A DNA stretch of 64,000 nucleotides, taken from the NCBI GenBank assembly GCA_963723495.1, contig CAVRQR010000012.1, positions 677,201 through 741,200 of the forward strand, in the 5' to 3' direction. The translations under genes and the position numbers were made by a program. The notes below the pieces were generated by a model. That model worked only from the letters and a program-made list of their open reading frames with translations. It did no database searches and was not told where the DNA came from. This stretch comes from Gp6-AA40 sp963723495. Its GTDB lineage: Bacteria > Acidobacteriota > Vicinamibacteria > Vicinamibacterales > UBA2999. Shown here in pieces: positions 35,347-44,355 of the stretch (positions are counted from its first letter, which is position 1; every line of letters starts with the position of its first letter).

Positions 35347-36882
35347 TTGTCGTATCGCATCAAGGCGAGAAGAGCCGCCGCCGTTTCGACGCCACCGATC
35401 GAGCGTGACGAGACCGTCGTGTCGTCGTTTCTGAGCGACGCCGCACACGTGCCCGGCGGCTTTGCCACCGGCGTGGCGTTCCCTCGCAACGAAGCAGAGG
35501 TGGCACGGCTTGTCACGCAGACCGCACACGTTCTCCCTGTGGGAGCGCAGTCGTCGCTGACCGGCGGTGCGACGCCACGCGGCGAGGTTGTGCTCAGTAC
35601 GCGCGCGTTGTCTACGCTGCACAACCCCTCGGGCGGATATATCCGAGTGGGCGCTGGCGTTCCGCTCAACGTCCTCCAGCGAACCCTTGCGAACGCGGGT
35701 CTCTACTACCCACCCGTTCCGACCTACGACGGCGCATTTGTCGGCGGCACGATTGCCACCAACGCCGCAGGTGCCGCGACTTTCAAGTATGGGTCGACGC
35801 GTCGATGGGTGACCGCCGTCACGCTCGTGCTCGCCAACGGCGACGTCATTGACGTCGTGCGCGGAGAGACCTGCGCGGGCGCCGCCGGATTATTCGAGAT
35901 CGAATCGACTACCGGCGATGTCCTGCGTGTGCCGGTTCCGCGCTACGTCATGCCCGATGTGGCGAAGCTCTCAGCCGGTTACTTCGCACGCCCTGAAATG
36001 GACCTCATCGATCTCTTCATCGGAGCCGAAGGCACGCTCGGCATCGTGACTGAGGCGACGCTCAAGGTCATCGAGCGTCCGCGTCGAGCGATGGTGCTCG
36101 TCCGGTGCACTGACGACAGCCAGTCTGTCGCACTCACGGCGATGCTCCGAGACCACGCAATGGCGGCGTGGTCCGGCCAGGGGTCACTGGACATTGCCGC
36201 CATTGAATATATGGATGCGCGGGCTTTGCGCGCAGTGCCGGATGACGCATTCGCCCGTGCCGGTATCGCGCGCCCACCCGGAGAATCGGTGCTGCTGCTG
36301 ATCCAGCTCGAAGTCGGTGAGAACGAGGAATCAGCACTCACCAGATTCCAGTCAGTTCTGTCGGCGGCTGGAATCGAGGCCGATCCTCATCTGGCGCTTC
36401 CCGGTGATGACCGCGGCGCCGAACGGCTGTTCAACCTTCGCGAGGCCGTTCCCGCGAGTGTCAATGCGATCGTCGCGGTCACGAAGCAGACACATCCCGA
36501 TGTCGAGAAGACAGCCGGCGACATGGTGGTGCCGTTCGCGCGCCTGGCGGAGTCGATCGCGTTGTATCGCACGATCCTCGAGCATCGCGGTCTTGACTAC
36601 GCCATCTGGGGCCACGTATCCGATGGCAACCTTCACCCCAACATCGTGCCGCACAGCTTCGAAGACGTGCGCCGCGGGCGGGAGGCGATCCTCGATATTG
36701 CGCGGCGTATCGTCGCGATGGGAGGCGCGCCGCTCGCCGAGCACGGCGTCGGCCGCAGCGCGTTGAAGCAGCAGTTGCTGCGCGAGCTCTATGGACCTGA
36801 AGGAATCGATCAGATGCGCGCCGTGAAGCGGGCCCTCGACCCGGAGTGGAAGCTCGCACCCGGAGTACTGTTCGCGCCGTAG
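35347..36882 (+). CDS. FAD-linked oxidase (GlcD / D-lactate dehydrogenase type)
   Basis: A 511-residue flavoprotein of the FAD_binding_4 plus FAD-oxidase-C family, which oxidises 2-hydroxy acids such as glycolate or D-lactate. The PP-loop region is VLPVGAQSSLTGGATPRGEV, with RVGAGVPLNVLQRTLANAG and GGTIATNAAGAATFKYGSTR for the FAD-binding domain. The C-terminal domain carries TKQTHPDVEKTAGDMVVPF, WGHVSDGNLHPNIVPHSF and PLAEHGVGRSALK. The only start upstream of the domain is a TTG at 35347. No GlcE/GlcF or LldE partner is adjacent, so the electron acceptor is unknown. A 47-bp copy of the end of such a gene is found at 41097-41143. Confidence 0.88.
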   Translation: MSYRIKARRAAAVSTPPIERDETVVSSFLSDAAHVPGGFATGVAFPRNEAEVARLVTQTAHVLPVGAQSSLTGGATPRGEVVLSTRALSTLHNPSGGYIRVGAGVPLNVLQRTLANAGLYYPPVPTYDGAFVGGTIATNAAGAATFKYGSTRRWVTAVTLVLANGDVIDVVRGETCAGAAGLFEIESTTGDVLRVPVPRYVMPDVAKLSAGYFARPEMDLIDLFIGAEGTLGIVTEATLKVIERPRRAMVLVRCTDDSQSVALTAMLRDHAMAAWSGQGSLDIAAIEYMDARALRAVPDDAFARAGIARPPGESVLLLIQLEVGENEESALTRFQSVLSAAGIEADPHLALPGDDRGAERLFNLREAVPASVNAIVAVTKQTHPDVEKTAGDMVVPFARLAESIALYRTILEHRGLDYAIWGHVSDGNLHPNIVPHSFEDVRRGREAILDIARRIVAMGGAPLAEHGVGRSALKQQLLRELYGPEGIDQMRAVKRALDPEWKLAPGVLFAP

Positions 36883-36905
36883 GGCGGTCTTCTTTTGACC
36901 CGCCG
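36883..36905. terminator. Possible bidirectional terminator
   Basis: Between the convergent FAD-oxidase and secreted-protein genes, GGGCGGTC and GACCCGCC flank the loop TTCTTTT. The stem pairs with one bulge. The T-rich loop and position just after the FAD-oxidase stop suggest transcription termination, but the downstream T-run is missing. Confidence 0.35.
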
Positions 36906-36922
36906 CGCATGACTCTCTGGCC

Positions 36923-37564
36923 CTAATCGGGATAGAGAGGGATGGGTCGATTCGCCGTGTTCTCCCACACACCGAGTTCGGATGAGAGGATGTGGGGTTG
37001 AACGCGCCGGAAGCGCACGACCACGCCGTCGATGATTTGTTCGATCATCATCCCGGGCGGGAAGGGTCCGCTGACGCAGAAGCGCGTGCCCCCGCCACGT
37101 TCCTGATCCGGCGGGATACCGAGCAGCTCGTGCGGTCTCTTGTGGAAAATTGCTGACGGAGTCAGGCGAGCCACGATCGCAAAGTCGAGCGTGACGCTCG
37201 GGTGATTGGGGACCGCCGTTCTGACATTCTCGACGAGCTCCCAATCCCCATCGAGCGGCGCCATCAGCGAGAAGCCTGAAAGCTGGCCTGGCAGCTCGAA
37301 CCCGATCGCCGTGATTCGCGGCCAGTTCGGATCGTGGGCACTCGGCTCCGATGTATTGACGGTATTGAAGCACGCCACGCGAAGCAGGGTATCCAACCCG
37401 CCCCACGCAACAGGGATAGGCACGTCAAGAGAAGTGGTCGGGCTCGAGACGTGCGCCGTCGCCAGCGAGGGGTTGGACAGACCTCGTACTACGTGGGCGG
37501 ATACCGTGGCGATGGAACTGACAAAGATCCCAGCAATTAGAATCGTGGCGCGGCCGTGTGTCAT
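36923..37564 (-). CDS. Secreted protein of unknown function
   Basis: A 213-residue protein with a clear signal peptide (MTHGRATILIAGIFVSSIATVSA). The mature part is beta-rich and repeats short hydrophobic strands such as VPIPVAWGGLDTLLRVACF, ITAIGFELPGQLSGFSLMA and SVTLDFAIVARL, ending with RPIPLYPD. Two cysteines (VACF and RFCVSGPF) could form a disulfide. I do not recognise a family. The ATG at 37564 has a GGGGG eight bases upstream; an ATG at 37582 is also possible. It follows the ECF sigma gene by 49 bp on the same strand and may be a target or member of that unit. Confidence 0.65.
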   Translation of the reverse strand: MTHGRATILIAGIFVSSIATVSAHVVRGLSNPSLATAHVSSPTTSLDVPIPVAWGGLDTLLRVACFNTVNTSEPSAHDPNWPRITAIGFELPGQLSGFSLMAPLDGDWELVENVRTAVPNHPSVTLDFAIVARLTPSAIFHKRPHELLGIPPDQERGGGTRFCVSGPFPPGMMIEQIIDGVVVRFRRVQPHILSSELGVWENTANRPIPLYPD

Positions 37565-37613
37565 GGCGCTTGCCCCCTTCATCAACAGAGGCGCAAAGGA
37601 CCGGATTTTTCCC

Positions 37614-38180
37614 TCACGAAGACAGTCGCTGATGGAGCCAGGCCTTCGCAACGGTCCAGTCGCGCTCGACGGTTGCCGGCGACACTTCGAGCGCGGACGC
37701 CATTTCATTGATGCTGAGCCCAGCAAAGAACTTCATCTCGACGAGGCGGCCCAGACGCGAATCAAAGGCGTGCAGCTCCGTCAGCGCGTCGTCCAGCTCG
37801 AGAAGATCGACTGTTGCGATCTCCGGGGCGGGTATGCCGTCCTCGAGTGCGAGCATCGTCGCCGTGCCGCCGCGCTTCCGTGCGGCTTTCCTCCGCGCGT
37901 GATCGACGAGGATCTGACGCATCAGGCGGGCAGCGACCGCGAACAGATGGGCGCGGTTCTGCGGAGGCGCATTGCGTCCCGCCAGGCGTATGTAGGCCTC
38001 GTGCACCAGGGCGGTGGGTTGAAGCGTGTGGCCGGTTCGCTCGTCGCGTAACCGGGCACGAGCCACATGTCGCAGCTCGGCGTACACGAGCGGGAGCAGC
38101 CGCTCCAACGCCGCGGCGTCTCCTGCTCGCCACTGCTGGAGGAGGTTCGTGACGTCCTGATCTGATTGCGGGTCCGTCAT
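37614..38180 (-). CDS. ECF-type RNA polymerase sigma factor (kinase-associated subgroup)
   Basis: A 188-residue ECF-like sigma factor. Region 2 is seen in LLPLVYAELRHVARARLRDE and ALVHEAYIRLAGRNAPPQNR with LFAVAARLMRQILVDHARRK. Region 4 is LGRLVEMKFFAGLSINEMAS followed by LEVSPATVERDWTVAKAWL. The form GHTLQPTALVHEAY is typical of the ECF subgroup found next to serine/threonine kinases in Acidobacteriota and Planctomycetota. It lies 60 bp downstream of the kinase gene and upstream of a secreted protein, all on the minus strand, which suggests phospho-control of the sigma factor or its partner. That link is inferred. Confidence 0.93.
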   Translation of the reverse strand: MTDPQSDQDVTNLLQQWRAGDAAALERLLPLVYAELRHVARARLRDERTGHTLQPTALVHEAYIRLAGRNAPPQNRAHLFAVAARLMRQILVDHARRKAARKRGGTATMLALEDGIPAPEIATVDLLELDDALTELHAFDSRLGRLVEMKFFAGLSINEMASALEVSPATVERDWTVAKAWLHQRLSS

Positions 38181-38240
38181 TGAATGGTCACAGCTGAACT
38201 CGCCTGGGCGTTGTGCCCGCGTGTGATGTGTGATGGCCCG

Positions 38241-41006
38241 TTACGGGATGCCGGCAACCGGTGCGTAACGTTTGCGAGCGGTGTCGTAATCAGCGCGCAG
38301 TTCCGACAGGAACGCCTTGAATGCCGGGTCGGATCGGATGGGATCGAGCAGAGAGTCGCGCGTCGCCCATTGATAGCAGGGGAAGCCGGTATCCGCAGCG
38401 GAACGCAGCCACTTGATGGCATCGGCGCGCCGGCCGAGCTGCGCGTAGGCAGCACCCAGCGAGTACGCGACGTGATGATCCATGTACCCCGAGTCGAGGA
38501 CCGAGCTCGCGGTCCGCTCGGCGTCATCGCGCCGGCCGCTCGCCGCCAGCACCCCGGCCAGAGAGGCCTGGGACCGCGTATCGGGGCGGCCGTCCGGGCG
38601 CCGTACGCTCGCCAGCAGCTCTCGTGAGCGTTCGTGGTCACCGAGGTAGAACACAGCCAGGCCGAGATACTGGGTGATGACCGGCGCGTTGGTCCTCTTC
38701 AGCAGCGTCTCTGCCAGCTTCTGTGCCTCGGCGAAGCGTCCCTGGAGTAATTGAGCGGACAGGTGCACGCGTGTCACTTCCACGTTCGTGCCACCGCTCG
38801 TCTCCAGGGCACGCTGCGACGCGGTCTCGCTCCAGTCGAGAAGCCCGATGTGTAGAAACGCACGCGCGAGGGCCGTGTGCGCCAGATCGAGGTTCGGATT
38901 GAGAGTCAGCGCCACCTGGGATTCACGGATCACAGTGGACCAGTCGAAGTCTCGATACAGTGTGCCGGCCGCGCTCGCCAGGGCCAGATGAGCCTCGGCC
39001 AGGTTCGCGTCCTGCTTCAACGCACGGGTCGCGTACTCCTCCGCTCGCCGACCCCATTCCCCGGCACGCTGCTCGTAAGCAAACCGCACGCTGAAAGTCG
39101 CTGCGGCCATCGCGAGTCCTGCGTTGGCGAGTGCGTAGTTGCCGTCGATCTGCAGCGCGCGCTCAAAGTGGCTCATCGCCTCTCGCAGATTCGAGTCGCT
39201 GTAGTTGGCCATCAGCGCCCGACCCTGGAGGTACTCGCCGTAGGCGTCGGGATTCTGGGTGAACGTTCGATGCAACTGGGCGCGTTCGGCGCCCGATATC
39301 TGCAGCTGCAGCGCGCTCACCACTTCGGCACTGACTTCGTCTTCGACGGTGAGCAGGTCGTGCCGGCTCACATCGATCTGCCGGCCCCACACGAGCACAT
39401 CGTCGCTGGCACGAATGAGCTGAAGGTTGAACCGATAGGCGTCCCCGATCAGGCGAACCGTGCCGGTGAGTACGTGCTCGACCTGAAGCTGGTGCCCTAC
39501 AGCAACAGCATCGATTGTCCGGCCTTCGAGCGACAGCGCCGCACTCGTTGGCCGCACGCGGATTGCCTGCACGTTAGCGAGCCTGGTGACGATGGCATCC
39601 GCGATGCCGATACCGAGTCGGGTCGCGTCGGCTTCCGGCGAGTCAATCGATCGCAATGGCAGAACCGCGAGCGAGGCCCTCTGGACGGCGTTCGGCGCGA
39701 CAGCCACTTGCGAACCACTCAGCCAGCTGCGCAGCGGCGACACGACGGTCAGCGCGATCACAATGCTGAGGACCGCAGCGGCAGCAATCCACGCTGCAGG
39801 AATATATCGGCTCCCCCGTCTTCCCGTCCCGTTCCTCACGGACTCTCGCCCGGATCTGGAGAACTCGCTGTGAGCCTGCAGTTCGAGCATCACGTCGCGG
39901 GCCGATTGCCAGCGTTCGCCGGGATTCTTCTCGAGGCATCGCCTGACGAGATCGTCGAGCCACTGCGGCACTGATGGCTTCAGACGCGAGGGTGGCTCGG
40001 GTTGAGTGTCGCGGAGCGCGATGATCAGATCATGGCGAGTGCCGCCCTCGAACGCTTTGCGTCCTGTCAGCATCTCGAACAGCACAGAGCCAAACGAGAA
40101 CACGTCAGAGCGCGCGTCGCTCTCGAGCCCGGCAACTTGTTCCGGTGCCATGTACTGCACCGTGCCGAGAATCTCGCCAGGCGTCGTGAGCTCGGATAGC
40201 GAGGTCACCGCATCCAGCAGTGCCCCGGCGGACGCTGGTACGTGGGTTGGCTCTGTCCGCCGTTTTGCGATGCCGAAGTCGAGCAGTTTCGCAACGAGCG
40301 AAGACGATGTTCCGCCGCTCGGAACCAGGAAGATGTTTCCCGGCTTCAGATCGCGGTGAATGATGCCCGCCTGATGCGCGCGGTCGAGTGCAGACGCGAT
40401 CTGCATGGCGTACTGAACCGCCTCCTCGACGGGCAACGGTCCGTGAGTCAGCCTCGACGCCAGCGTCTCACCCTCGAGAAGCTCCATCACGAGATATCGA
40501 ACTGTCACATTCCGATTGCGGCCAGCTCGTGACTCGTCCGCCGGGAGTGTCGCCTCACCCACATCGTGGAGCACGCAGATGTGTGGATGGTTCAGGGTGG
40601 CGATCGCGCGGGCCTCACGATCGAAACGTTCTCGAGCCTGCGCGTCGTTGGCCACGTGCGAGGGCAGGACCTTGATCGCAACCGCACGGCCGAGCCGTGT
40701 ATCGCGCGCGGCGTAGACCTCCCCCATGCCACCCGCCCCGATCCGCCCACCAAACTGGTACGGTCCGATGCGAATTCCTTCGAGGGTGGTCGCGACCGCG
40801 AGTTCGGTTTCCGCGTGGGCAGCCGCGTTTTGGAGGAAGCCACTCGCCTGCTCGTGTGACGCGAGCATGCGCTCGACCTCATGCCTGAGGCGCTCACGGC
40901 CCCGGCACGATTCCAACAGATAGGCTGAACGTGCCTCGGCCGGCGCGGTCAACGCACGCTCAAAGATGGCCCGTACCTGCGGCCACTCGTCGGGGTGGAT
41001 GGACAT
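38241..41006 (-). CDS. Membrane serine/threonine protein kinase with TPR repeats
   Basis: A 921-residue Hanks-type kinase. Glycine loop IGAGGMGEV at 89-97, ATP lysine in AVAIKVLP (112), catalytic loop HRDLKPGN at 217-224, DFG at 243-245 and activation-segment end GTVQYMAPEQVAG are all intact. A membrane segment (AAWIAAAAVLSIVIALTVV) near residue 410 separates the cytosolic kinase from an outside part with an adenylate-cyclase-associated/FlgO-like domain (LAVLPLRSIDSPEADATRLG onward) and then about nine TPRs (e.g. YGEYLQGRALMANYSDSNLR, EATRALKQDANLAEAHLAL region). An N-terminal helical stretch of 75 residues is of the kind found on kinases paired with ECF sigma factors. Likely a sensor; the signal is unknown. 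Confidence 0.95.
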   Translation of the reverse strand: MSIHPDEWPQVRAIFERALTAPAEARSAYLLESCRGRERLRHEVERMLASHEQASGFLQNAAAHAETELAVATTLEGIRIGPYQFGGRIGAGGMGEVYAARDTRLGRAVAIKVLPSHVANDAQARERFDREARAIATLNHPHICVLHDVGEATLPADESRAGRNRNVTVRYLVMELLEGETLASRLTHGPLPVEEAVQYAMQIASALDRAHQAGIIHRDLKPGNIFLVPSGGTSSSLVAKLLDFGIAKRRTEPTHVPASAGALLDAVTSLSELTTPGEILGTVQYMAPEQVAGLESDARSDVFSFGSVLFEMLTGRKAFEGGTRHDLIIALRDTQPEPPSRLKPSVPQWLDDLVRRCLEKNPGERWQSARDVMLELQAHSEFSRSGRESVRNGTGRRGSRYIPAAWIAAAAVLSIVIALTVVSPLRSWLSGSQVAVAPNAVQRASLAVLPLRSIDSPEADATRLGIGIADAIVTRLANVQAIRVRPTSAALSLEGRTIDAVAVGHQLQVEHVLTGTVRLIGDAYRFNLQLIRASDDVLVWGRQIDVSRHDLLTVEDEVSAEVVSALQLQISGAERAQLHRTFTQNPDAYGEYLQGRALMANYSDSNLREAMSHFERALQIDGNYALANAGLAMAAATFSVRFAYEQRAGEWGRRAEEYATRALKQDANLAEAHLALASAAGTLYRDFDWSTVIRESQVALTLNPNLDLAHTALARAFLHIGLLDWSETASQRALETSGGTNVEVTRVHLSAQLLQGRFAEAQKLAETLLKRTNAPVITQYLGLAVFYLGDHERSRELLASVRRPDGRPDTRSQASLAGVLAASGRRDDAERTASSVLDSGYMDHHVAYSLGAAYAQLGRRADAIKWLRSAADTGFPCYQWATRDSLLDPIRSDPAFKAFLSELRADYDTARKRYAPVAGIP

Positions 41007-41096
41007 ACCCGAAGAGAGGATTCTATGCCACTACTGCAGGACCCACCCTGGAAGAGTAACTACTGAAAACGCGACGAATCCCCTCGGCCGCCAGAG

Positions 41097-41143
41097 GCAA
41101 GCGGGTCCTCGACCCGGAGTGGAAGCTTGCGCCTGGAGTACCG
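41097..41143 (+). pseudogene. 47-bp relic of an FAD-oxidase 3' end
   Basis: In the 155-bp gap between the kinase and SnoaL genes the plus strand reads LDPEWKLAPGVPF, almost the last words of the FAD oxidase at 35347-36882 (LDPEWKLAPGVLF). At DNA level 41097-41143 and 36826-36872 differ at about five positions, most of them silent third-base changes. This is what a decayed copy of a paralogous coding sequence would look like. No upstream part of that gene remains. Confidence 0.55.
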
Positions 41144-41161
41144 TTTTCATCCGTAAGCGGG

Positions 41162-41677
41162 CTACTCCGACGGCGGCGCCCCTCCGATTTGGTGGCGCTT
41201 GAACTTCCATCGCCCGCCTTCGCGCACGAACTGATCGTAGTAGTTGGCGATGATCGTGACCTGAAGCCGATTCTCGGCGTTGGTCGATACCCAGGTGCCC
41301 CGGCTGAACCCCGTGGCGGTATCGCCCTTCACGTCGACGGTCTGGTTCATCACGAGATGGAAGTCGCGGCCGGGACCAGCGGCGGCGTTCTTCGTCAGCA
41401 GCCCCTTCAGCAGATCGCGAATCGCAGCCGGCCCTTTGGCCGAGTTGCCGCCGCCGCCGATGAACTCCGCGTCCTTGGCCCAGAGCTGTTCGAATCCCGC
41501 GAAGTCGCGATTGTCCAGCGTGCTCGCATAGCTGACCAGGAGCGCGCGAATCGCGTCACGATCTTCGAGGACCTTCAAGCGGGCTTCGAGCGTGTTGAGC
41601 TGTGCTTGCCCGTTCACGGGAACAATGGACACTGCCGCAATGGCGACGCAGGTACAGAACAGAACGAGTCTTCGCAT
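41162..41677 (-). CDS. Exported SnoaL-like NTF2-fold protein
   Basis: A 171-residue protein with a signal peptide (MRRLVLFCTCVAIAAVSIVP) and a SnoaL_4-type domain: ARLKVLEDRDAIRALLVSYA, LDNRDFAGFEQLWAKDAEFI, FHLVMNQTVDVKGDTATGFS and YYDQFVREGGRWKFKRHQIG. NTF2-fold domains of this group include hydratases, isomerases and many unassigned proteins, so only the fold is claimed. It lies upstream of the kinase gene on the minus strand, 155 bp away, and follows the sugar dehydrogenase gene by 24 bp. Confidence 0.85.
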   Translation of the reverse strand: MRRLVLFCTCVAIAAVSIVPVNGQAQLNTLEARLKVLEDRDAIRALLVSYASTLDNRDFAGFEQLWAKDAEFIGGGGNSAKGPAAIRDLLKGLLTKNAAAGPGRDFHLVMNQTVDVKGDTATGFSRGTWVSTNAENRLQVTIIANYYDQFVREGGRWKFKRHQIGGAPPSE

Positions 41678-41701
41678 GACTTGGTCGGCTCCTGGCTAGG
41701 A

Positions 41702-42889
41702 TTACGACGCAGGTTCGATCCGCAAGAGGGCGCCGTCGTCTTCGTCAGTCAGGAGGTACAGCAATCCATCCGGACCCTGACGCACTTCCCGGATGCGTTG
41801 TCGCAGCTCGTTCAACATCGATTCGCGGCGAATTTCCTCGGTCTTCGCGTTGAACACGATTCGCTCCAGGTGCCCCGTGCCGGCGATGCCGCCGGTGCGC
41901 ATGCTGCCGACAAAGACGTTCCCCTTCCACTTCGGAAAACGGTCGCCACTGTAGACTGTCATGCCGGCCGCTGCGATCTGCGGAAGCCAGGCGACGAGCG
42001 GCGACTCCATGCCTTCCCGCGTCGGATGCTCCGAAATGCGCGGGCCAGGGTATTCACGCCCGAAACTGACGACCGGCCATCCGTAATTGCGCCCCGGCAG
42101 GATGATGTTGATTTCGTCACCGCCGTTGGGACCATTCTCGTTGTTCCACAACACGCCTGTCTCGGGATGCACGATCAGCGCGAGCGTATTGCGGTGCCCG
42201 AGGGTGTAGATCTCCGGCCGATAACCGCTACGACCCACAAAAGGGTTGTCTGGCGGAACAGATCCATCGTCGCGGAGGCGCAGGATCTTGCCGCGCAGAC
42301 TCGCAGGGTCCTGCGCGACCTTCGCGATATTCCCGCCGGTCGAGAAGTACACCATGCCGTCGCGGCCGAACGCGACGCGGCCGTTCAGCCCACCATTGCC
42401 CTCGTAGGCATCGGGCACCACCAGATCCTTCACGTCGGTCAGCGTGCTGCCTTCGAGCCGCCCTCGTACCAGCGACGGCGTTCCTTTGCCGTTCTCCACA
42501 GGCTTGGTGTAGGTCAGGTACACGAGCCGGTTCTCGGCAAAGCGAGGATGGAGCGCGACATCCATCAGCCCACCGTTGCCATCCGTCCTCACGCGCGGCA
42601 CACCTGCAATCGGCGTCGGATCGAGCACGCCATTCGTGACGATGCGAAGCCGTCCCGCTCGTTCCGGGATCAGCATCGACCCATCCGGGAGAAACGCGAT
42701 GCTCCACGGATGAGAGAGCCCCCTGGCCACGACGGTGACGCGAATCTTGCCCTGTTCGGCCGTGTCGAACAGAAACGGTCCGTTGCCAAGCGGAGGCACC
42801 GGCACGCCGATTTCCTGCTGCGCGTGGCCGACCGCTACCGCGCTCATCAAGACGAACGCAGTCCAACGAAGGAACGGGCCAATCGTCAT
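41702..42889 (-). CDS. PQQ-dependent soluble sugar (aldose) dehydrogenase
   Basis: A 395-residue exported six-bladed propeller of the soluble glucose/aldose-sugar-dehydrogenase family, with a signal peptide from ATG 42889 (MTIGPFLRWTAFVLMSAVAV). Recognisable words are LSHPWSIAFLPDGSMLIPER, the catalytic-His region GGLMDVALHPRF, LGHRNTLALIVHPETGVLW (His/Arg pair contacting PQQ) and NENGPNGGDEINII. It should oxidise aldoses in the periplasm with PQQ and calcium. The genes for PQQ synthesis are not in the window. It is followed by the SnoaL protein and preceded by the M18 peptidase. Confidence 0.9.
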   Translation of the reverse strand: MTIGPFLRWTAFVLMSAVAVGHAQQEIGVPVPPLGNGPFLFDTAEQGKIRVTVVARGLSHPWSIAFLPDGSMLIPERAGRLRIVTNGVLDPTPIAGVPRVRTDGNGGLMDVALHPRFAENRLVYLTYTKPVENGKGTPSLVRGRLEGSTLTDVKDLVVPDAYEGNGGLNGRVAFGRDGMVYFSTGGNIAKVAQDPASLRGKILRLRDDGSVPPDNPFVGRSGYRPEIYTLGHRNTLALIVHPETGVLWNNENGPNGGDEINIILPGRNYGWPVVSFGREYPGPRISEHPTREGMESPLVAWLPQIAAAGMTVYSGDRFPKWKGNVFVGSMRTGGIAGTGHLERIVFNAKTEEIRRESMLNELRQRIREVRQGPDGLLYLLTDEDDGALLRIEPAS

Positions 42890-42914
42890 GGGACTCTCCG
42901 GGTGAAATGAACGA

Positions 42915-44339
42915 TCAACTCCCGAAAAACGCCACGAATCCCCGGCGGAGGTGCCAGAGATCGACTTTCGACGAGACCTCGAAGGGCGAATGCATGCTGA
43001 GGAGCCCGACGCCAACGTCCATCACTTCCATGTTCTGGCCCGCGAACCAGGCCGCAATCGTCGACCCGCCGTAGCCGGCGTCGTAGGAGTGCGTCTGCCA
43101 GCGGACCTTCTCGCGGTCGAATACTCCCCGCATCTTCGCGAAGAACTCCGAGTTCGCTTCGCGGCCTGCCCCGTACTCTTTCACCACCAGCCCATAACCG
43201 AGCCGCGATGCGAGAACGGGATTCAGCGGCTGTGGGAAGAGCGGGTCCATGGCCGTCGTGGCATCCGACACGAGCACGCTGGTTCTGGCGTAGGTGCGCC
43301 GCAATGACAGCGCGTTGAATTCCTTCCCCTGCTGCGCCGTCAGCATTTCCGAGACGAACGTGCTGAACCACTCGGAGTTCACACCAGTATTCCAGGAGTT
43401 GACCTCTTCGTTGTTCACCGCGTACGCCACGGAGGTAAAGCGTGGTGCCTTCACGTCGGCAATCGCGCGCAGACTGACGTACCCGGTGGCACGGTCGTCC
43501 TGACCGTACGCGCCAAGCAGCGCGCGATCGAGCCCCACATCACGCGGCATCGTTGCCGGAACGATCTGCAGGTCGGCGGAGAGAAAGTCGCGCGCGGTGA
43601 TGCCGTACTTCTGGTGCAGCAGCGCGAGAACGCGGTCGGTCGCGGTGCGCTGGCCGGCCGCTGCATCGGGCGGCATCGATCCGATCAGTGGATCGAGTTC
43701 CTCGGTGCGAATGACCTCCGGCTGCAACCGTCCTCGGAAGTCCCGGTCCACATGGGGAGCAAGGTCGGTGATGAGCAGCACAGGGTCACCCGGAGCATTC
43801 CCGATGTCGATCCATGCCGTCGTGCCATCAGCCTTGTCCACGCGCCCTGTAATCGCCAGCGGCACGTTGACCCACTGGTAGTTCTTGAGGCCGCCGTGTA
43901 CCTGGGTGTCGATGAGGACCGCCTGCTGGCTTTCGCGGAACGGCCTGGTCTTGAACTCGATCCTCGGCGAGTCGGTGTGCGTGTTGACGATGCGCAGGCC
44001 GTTTTCGATCGGCTCGGTGCCCACGACGACCAGCACGATCGTGCGGTCGCGGTTGATGGCGTACCAGCGCGAGCCCGGCTTCACGCCGGCCGCAGCCGCG
44101 CTGTCCCACTTGCGGAATCCGTTGCTTTCGGCGAATTGCGTGGCGTGACGCACGAAGAGCATCTCGGACTTCGCCTGGCCGAGGAACGTCTTCACGTCCT
44201 CGCCGAACTTCTGCACCTGCTCCTGATCGGCCGGTGTCAGCTCGGGCCAGGCATTGGCGAAGCCCACGTCCTGTCCGCGTACGGTGACCGACAGCGCCAG
44301 GCACAGCAGCGCGACGATTCCGCCAGTTACACGCCTCAT
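42915..44339 (-). CDS. M18 family aminopeptidase with signal peptide
   Basis: A 474-residue aspartyl aminopeptidase-type M18 peptidase. Metal ligands of the family are seen in IVNTHTDSPRIEFKTRP, GAYGQDDRATGYVSLRAIAD, the catalytic AVNNEEVNSW (usual form DNEEVGS), SDATTAMDPL and LLSMHSPFEVSS. Unusually for this normally cytosolic family it opens with an export signal (MRRVTGGIVALLCLALSVTV), so it should be periplasmic. The ATG at 44339 is chosen over an in-frame GTG two codons earlier. It lies between the sugar dehydrogenase and an exported M61 peptidase, 16 bp from the latter, forming a small periplasmic peptide-degrading set. Confidence 0.9.
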   Translation of the reverse strand: MRRVTGGIVALLCLALSVTVRGQDVGFANAWPELTPADQEQVQKFGEDVKTFLGQAKSEMLFVRHATQFAESNGFRKWDSAAAAGVKPGSRWYAINRDRTIVLVVVGTEPIENGLRIVNTHTDSPRIEFKTRPFRESQQAVLIDTQVHGGLKNYQWVNVPLAITGRVDKADGTTAWIDIGNAPGDPVLLITDLAPHVDRDFRGRLQPEVIRTEELDPLIGSMPPDAAAGQRTATDRVLALLHQKYGITARDFLSADLQIVPATMPRDVGLDRALLGAYGQDDRATGYVSLRAIADVKAPRFTSVAYAVNNEEVNSWNTGVNSEWFSTFVSEMLTAQQGKEFNALSLRRTYARTSVLVSDATTAMDPLFPQPLNPVLASRLGYGLVVKEYGAGREANSEFFAKMRGVFDREKVRWQTHSYDAGYGGSTIAAWFAGQNMEVMDVGVGLLSMHSPFEVSSKVDLWHLRRGFVAFFGS

Positions 44340-44355
44340 CTCCACCTCACCACGA

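Noticed and set aside
41063..41085. Minus-strand match to the end of the M18 gene (RGFVAF) next to the FAD-oxidase relic
   Set aside because: Only about 17 bases match with one difference. Matches of that quality are expected by chance in a 64-kb self-comparison, so I do not call a second relic.
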